Source: Candidatus Dojkabacteria bacterium S2_J21
Lineage (GTDB): Bacteria; Patescibacteria; Dojkabacteria; SC72
Direction of reading: 5' to 3'
Assembly (NCBI GenBank): GCA_019248085.1
Contig: JAEHHF010000005.1
Coordinates: 1 to 34,879, forward strand
DNA length: 34,879 nucleotides
Part shown: in pieces, positions 32,791-34,879 of the stretch
Position numbering within the stretch: position 1 is the stretch's first letter
Layout: each line of letters starts with the position of its first letter
Translations under genes and position numbers: made by a program
Notes under the pieces: generated by a model
The model's database searches: none
What the model saw: only the letters and a program-made list of their open reading frames with translations
Told to the model about the DNA's origin: nothing

Positions 32791-32937
32791 AGGTATTCTA
32801 CTGTAAAAAATGCAGACTTAATATGCGTATTAAAGGATGGAAGAATTATTGAATCAGGAAATCATAAAGAGTTGATGGAAATGAATAGAGAATATGCTAA
32901 AAATTTCAAATTACAAGCACGAGGGTATTCTAAGTAA
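32791..32937 (+). pseudogene. 3' remnant of an ABC transporter (ATPase C-terminus)
   Basis: Forty-eight codons encode [20 protein letters not shown] and then ESGNHKELM, ending in a TAA at 32935. This is the usual end of an ABC exporter ATPase domain: the H-loop region with its STV-NAD motif, VL-DG-I-E-G-H-EL, then a short tail. Everything upstream, including the H-loop His, Walker A, signature and Walker B, is missing. The break lies within about 25 bases of the promoter of the leftward metallopeptidase gene, so insertion or deletion at this point destroyed the transporter gene. Confidence 0.75.
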
Positions 32938-33308
32938 AAGACTCCTAATTATATATACTCATCTATCTTACCATTATCTAATAGGACCTAATCACAAGCG
33001 TGTCTCATTTCTGGATTATTCGCAATGTATCTCCCCATGTACTATCTTTGTTAGGACATTAAGTTCTCTTAAAATAGAAAGCAACAGTAGTACGAGCTCC
33101 TCATGATGACTGATGCCTCTTTATAACCTTTCTAGCAGTAATGAGTCTGAGTAATTTCTTGAATACTTACCTAACTGTAAGAAATTTCATTCTTTCATCC
33201 ATATCCAATTATATAATGTGCTCAATACTTACATGTTTCGTAACAAGAAATATATTTTATAATACAAATAGACACTCTTTCAATATACTATAAACGATTC
33301 TCTTGATG
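32938..33308. other. intergenic stretch without a supported gene
   Basis: About 370 bases between the ABC remnant and the SDR promoter. All frames are interrupted; a short leftward frame (about 33035-33110) gives a leucine-rich peptide of some 25 residues that might be decayed coding sequence, but nothing recognisable. I see no RNA gene or repeat. Confidence 0.4.
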
Positions 33309-33314
33309 TATAAT
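33309..33314 (+). promoter_or_regulatory. -10 box (TATAAT) seven bases before the SDR ATG
   Basis: TGTATAAT, seven bases, then ATG at 33322. It is another leaderless arrangement, here on a gene outside the islands, so the pattern belongs to the host and not only to the mobile DNA. Confidence 0.62.
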
Positions 33315-33321
33315 TTAGCAA

Positions 33322-34161
33322 ATGTGTAGAAAAATAAAAACTCCTAATGGAATAAAAACAGTCTTAGTAACAGGAGCAAACAGAGGTATTGGTTATGCTT
33401 TTGTTAATGAATTTGCCCATATGGGTCTTGACTGTGTTTTAGTAGGTAGAAACGAAAAAGCATTGTTTGAGGCTGCCCAATCCCTAAAAAAGCAATATGG
33501 TGTGAATACTTGGGTATTCAAACAAGACCTTGCTGTTCCCAATGCAGCACAAAATGTCTATGACTTCTGTCAAGAGCAGGGTATTCAAATAGATGTTCTA
33601 GTGAATAATGCAGGGATGCTAATTTTCCGTCAATTTGAGACTTTATCTAAAGAGAATGTAGAATCAATCCTTAACCTGCATATATCTTGTACGACAATGT
33701 TATCATATCTCTTTGGAAAAGAGATGCTAGACAGAAAGAAAGGTTTTATTATAAATATCTCTTCAGCCTCGGCATGGATGACCTTTCCAGGTACTCAATT
33801 ATATAATTCTACAAAAAGGTATATTCGAGACTTTTCTCGCTCTCTTTTTTATGAGTTCAAAAGAAGTAATGTTGGAGTAACAGTAGTTTGTCCTAGTGGA
33901 GTAAATACTAACTTTTTTCCTCTTTCACAAAAGCTACGCAAATTAGGTCTTAGATTAGGACTACTTATTCAGCCTGAGCGTTTAGTAAAAATTGCCATCA
34001 GAAATTCTTTTACTTTTAAAAAACAAGTAGTTCCGACTTTATTTGATAATTTTTTTATTTCTCTTGTACGAGATCTTTCTGATTCAACAATTTTTTGGCT
34101 GATGAGCAAATTATCGCTATTCAAGTTAAAGAAGACGAGGAATATACCTCCCGAAGTTTAG
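33322..34161 (+). CDS. short-chain dehydrogenase/reductase (SDR)
   Basis: A 279-aa classical SDR. Cofactor motif TGANRGIG (17-24), NNAG (95-98), a catalytic Ser in the INISSAS segment (about 148-150) and YNSTK (Tyr161, Lys165). An Arg after the second strand (VGRN, residue 43) favours NADP(H). The C-terminal 80 residues include basic and hydrophobic patches, as in membrane-associated SDRs acting on lipids or steroids, but the substrate cannot be assigned. Probably an ordinary chromosomal gene, monocistronic. Confidence 0.88.
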   Translation: MCRKIKTPNGIKTVLVTGANRGIGYAFVNEFAHMGLDCVLVGRNEKALFEAAQSLKKQYGVNTWVFKQDLAVPNAAQNVYDFCQEQGIQIDVLVNNAGMLIFRQFETLSKENVESILNLHISCTTMLSYLFGKEMLDRKKGFIINISSASAWMTFPGTQLYNSTKRYIRDFSRSLFYEFKRSNVGVTVVCPSGVNTNFFPLSQKLRKLGLRLGLLIQPERLVKIAIRNSFTFKKQVVPTLFDNFFISLVRDLSDSTIFWLMSKLSLFKLKKTRNIPPEV

Positions 34162-34184
34162 AATATTCTTTCCTATAATCTAAT

Positions 34185-34439
34185 TTATTGTATAGATTCC
34201 AATACCAATATATCTACTCTTTCCTTTTGTAAAACATTCTGAATTCTATAATAATTACTAATATTATACCAATATTTTAATATTATACCAATAACAAGGA
34301 AAAGATAGCCTATTGGAATAAGTCCAAAAGGTTCAACCAATGCTCCATCTTCTGTAATAGATGAACCTACCAATGAATATACTAGAAAACAACAAATACT
34401 AATAACTATGGGAACTATATAAAATAGACGAATTTTCAT
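34185..34439 (-). CDS. DUF3955-like two-helix membrane protein
   Basis: About 84 aa from the ATG at 34439; an in-frame GTG at 34457 would add six residues. Two transmembrane helices (about 4-25 and 42-60) flank a short loop with the motif ITEDGALVEPFGLIPIGYLF, which resembles the DUF3955 family. Function unknown. Convergent with the SDR gene (24 bases apart). Confidence 0.6.
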   Translation of the reverse strand: MKIRLFYIVPIVISICCFLVYSLVGSSITEDGALVEPFGLIPIGYLFLVIGIILKYWYNISNYYRIQNVLQKERVDILVLESIQ

Positions 34440-34496
34440 AGAGATATTTATTAACACTTATATTCTAATCTGAATTGTATCATACTATGATTCGAT

Positions 34497-34640
34497 GTGT
34501 TCCAGACGTATATGTCCCGCCATTTTCAACATGTTCCAACAAGACCCGTCCACTATGTTTTAAAACCCTTATGGGAACTGAGTTAATTAGACCCTAAAAA
34601 GGGAAAGTTTCAAAAGTAAGGCCTGGCGTATGAAAATATC
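34497..34640. repeat. C-block, copy 3: isolated, no island attached
   Basis: The core from TCCAGAC (34501) through TATGTCCCGCCAT, AAGACCCGTCCACTAT (34541-34556), CCCTTATGGG and the AAGGCCTGG block (34618-34626) is present and closest to copy 2, but the GTCTCTTTTGTCTCATTT leader of copies 1 and 2 is absent. It lies between two leftward genes with no recombinase or terminase nearby. It could be a remnant of a lost island, a pre-existing target site, or a resident repeat. Confidence 0.65.
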
Positions 34641-34648
34641 CCCGCTAA

Positions 34649-34879
34649 CTATATACTACCCCTCATATTTAAATACACCCTACCGTGATCTCTAGAGAAA
34701 CTAACCACAACATTATACCCATCCTCTACCCAGCTCATACGACCAGTACTATTATCAAACTCATACTCATCCTTACTACTGTACAATCCTTGGTATTTAG
34801 CAATCAATACAGCAAATTCATCAACATCATCTATGCTATCCCCATCACTATCTCCACTGTCTAATACTGTAAAATATTT
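34649..34879 (-). CDS. 3' end of a protein with an EF-hand-like calcium-binding loop (partial)
   Basis: The frame stays open from the window edge to a TAG at 34649, giving the last 76 residues. Near the start of this part is DSGDSDGDSIDDVDEF, a D-x-D-x-D/G loop like those of thrombospondin type 3 or dockerin-type calcium-binding repeats, usual in secreted or surface proteins. The remaining 55 residues end with a beta-rich YNVVVSFSRDHGRVYLNM. The N-terminus, and so the overall function, is outside the window. Confidence 0.6.
   Translation of the reverse strand, partial: KYFTVLDSGDSDGDSIDDVDEFAVLIAKYQGLYSSKDEYEFDNSTGRMSWVEDGYNVVVSFSRDHGRVYLNMRGSI

Noticed and set aside
33035..33110. Leucine-rich leftward frame that might be a decayed regulator next to the ABC remnant
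   Set aside because: About 25 residues between stops with no recognisable motif; not enough to call a pseudogene.
1..34879. CRISPR arrays, tRNA or rRNA genes, tyrosine integrases, IS transposases
   Set aside because: No regularly spaced repeats, no cloverleaf-like sequence and no transposase or tyrosine integrase motifs were found. GGTTCGAAGG at 14669-14678 resembles a T-loop but has no surrounding tRNA.

Overview
The window is AT-rich (roughly one third G+C by eye), uses the standard genetic code, and rarely shows Shine-Dalgarno sequences. Several genes have a perfect or near-perfect TATAAT box only 6-9 bases before the start codon, so many mRNAs are probably leaderless or nearly so. Small compact genes, low GC and this promoter style fit a Patescibacteria (CPR)-like bacterium, but no rRNA or ribosomal gene is present to prove it. 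This is an accessory, defence-rich region with little housekeeping content.

The main structure is two consecutive islands built on the same plan. Island 1 (about 0.6-14.7 kb) and island 2 (about 14.7-31.9 kb) each contain, in order: a 141-aa PD-(D/E)XK nuclease-like gene (+); a large serine recombinase (-); a variable cargo slot A; a leftward operon of ParB-methyltransferase, TerS-like HTH protein and terminase large subunit; a divergent pair formed by a leftward putative DNA-binding gene (here 'X') and a rightward gene of unknown function ('Y'); a zinc-ribbon protein ('Z'); a variable cargo slot B; and a conserved non-coding block ('C-block') at the right end. Most core genes are clearly paralogous, while the cargo is unrelated.

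Island 1 cargo A is a nuclease-helicase with two DNA methyltransferases (one N4/N6 type, one C5 type). Its cargo B is a DUF3644 protein, and it has an extra membrane-anchored protein between nuclease and recombinase. Island 2 cargo A is a complete type I restriction-modification operon (HsdR, HsdM, a TIGR02391/Hypoth_ymh protein, HsdS, and a PD-(D/E)XK protein). Its cargo B is a UvrD/GajB-like helicase. Both terminases keep their ATPase and nuclease residues, yet no portal, capsid, tail, lysis or replication gene is present. The islands therefore look like recombinase-mobilised defence carriers that hold a packaging motor without a virion, possibly phage satellites or a non-viral use of terminase. 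That function is inference.

To the left (0-0.6 kb) lie a small membrane-anchored protein and a strongly structured candidate RNA on the minus strand, with two GAAA tetraloop hairpins. To the right (31.9-34.9 kb) are a gluzincin-like metalloprotease, the last 48 codons of a broken ABC transporter gene, a short-chain dehydrogenase, a DUF3955-like membrane protein, a third isolated C-block, and the 3' end of a gene encoding an EF-hand-like calcium-binding loop.
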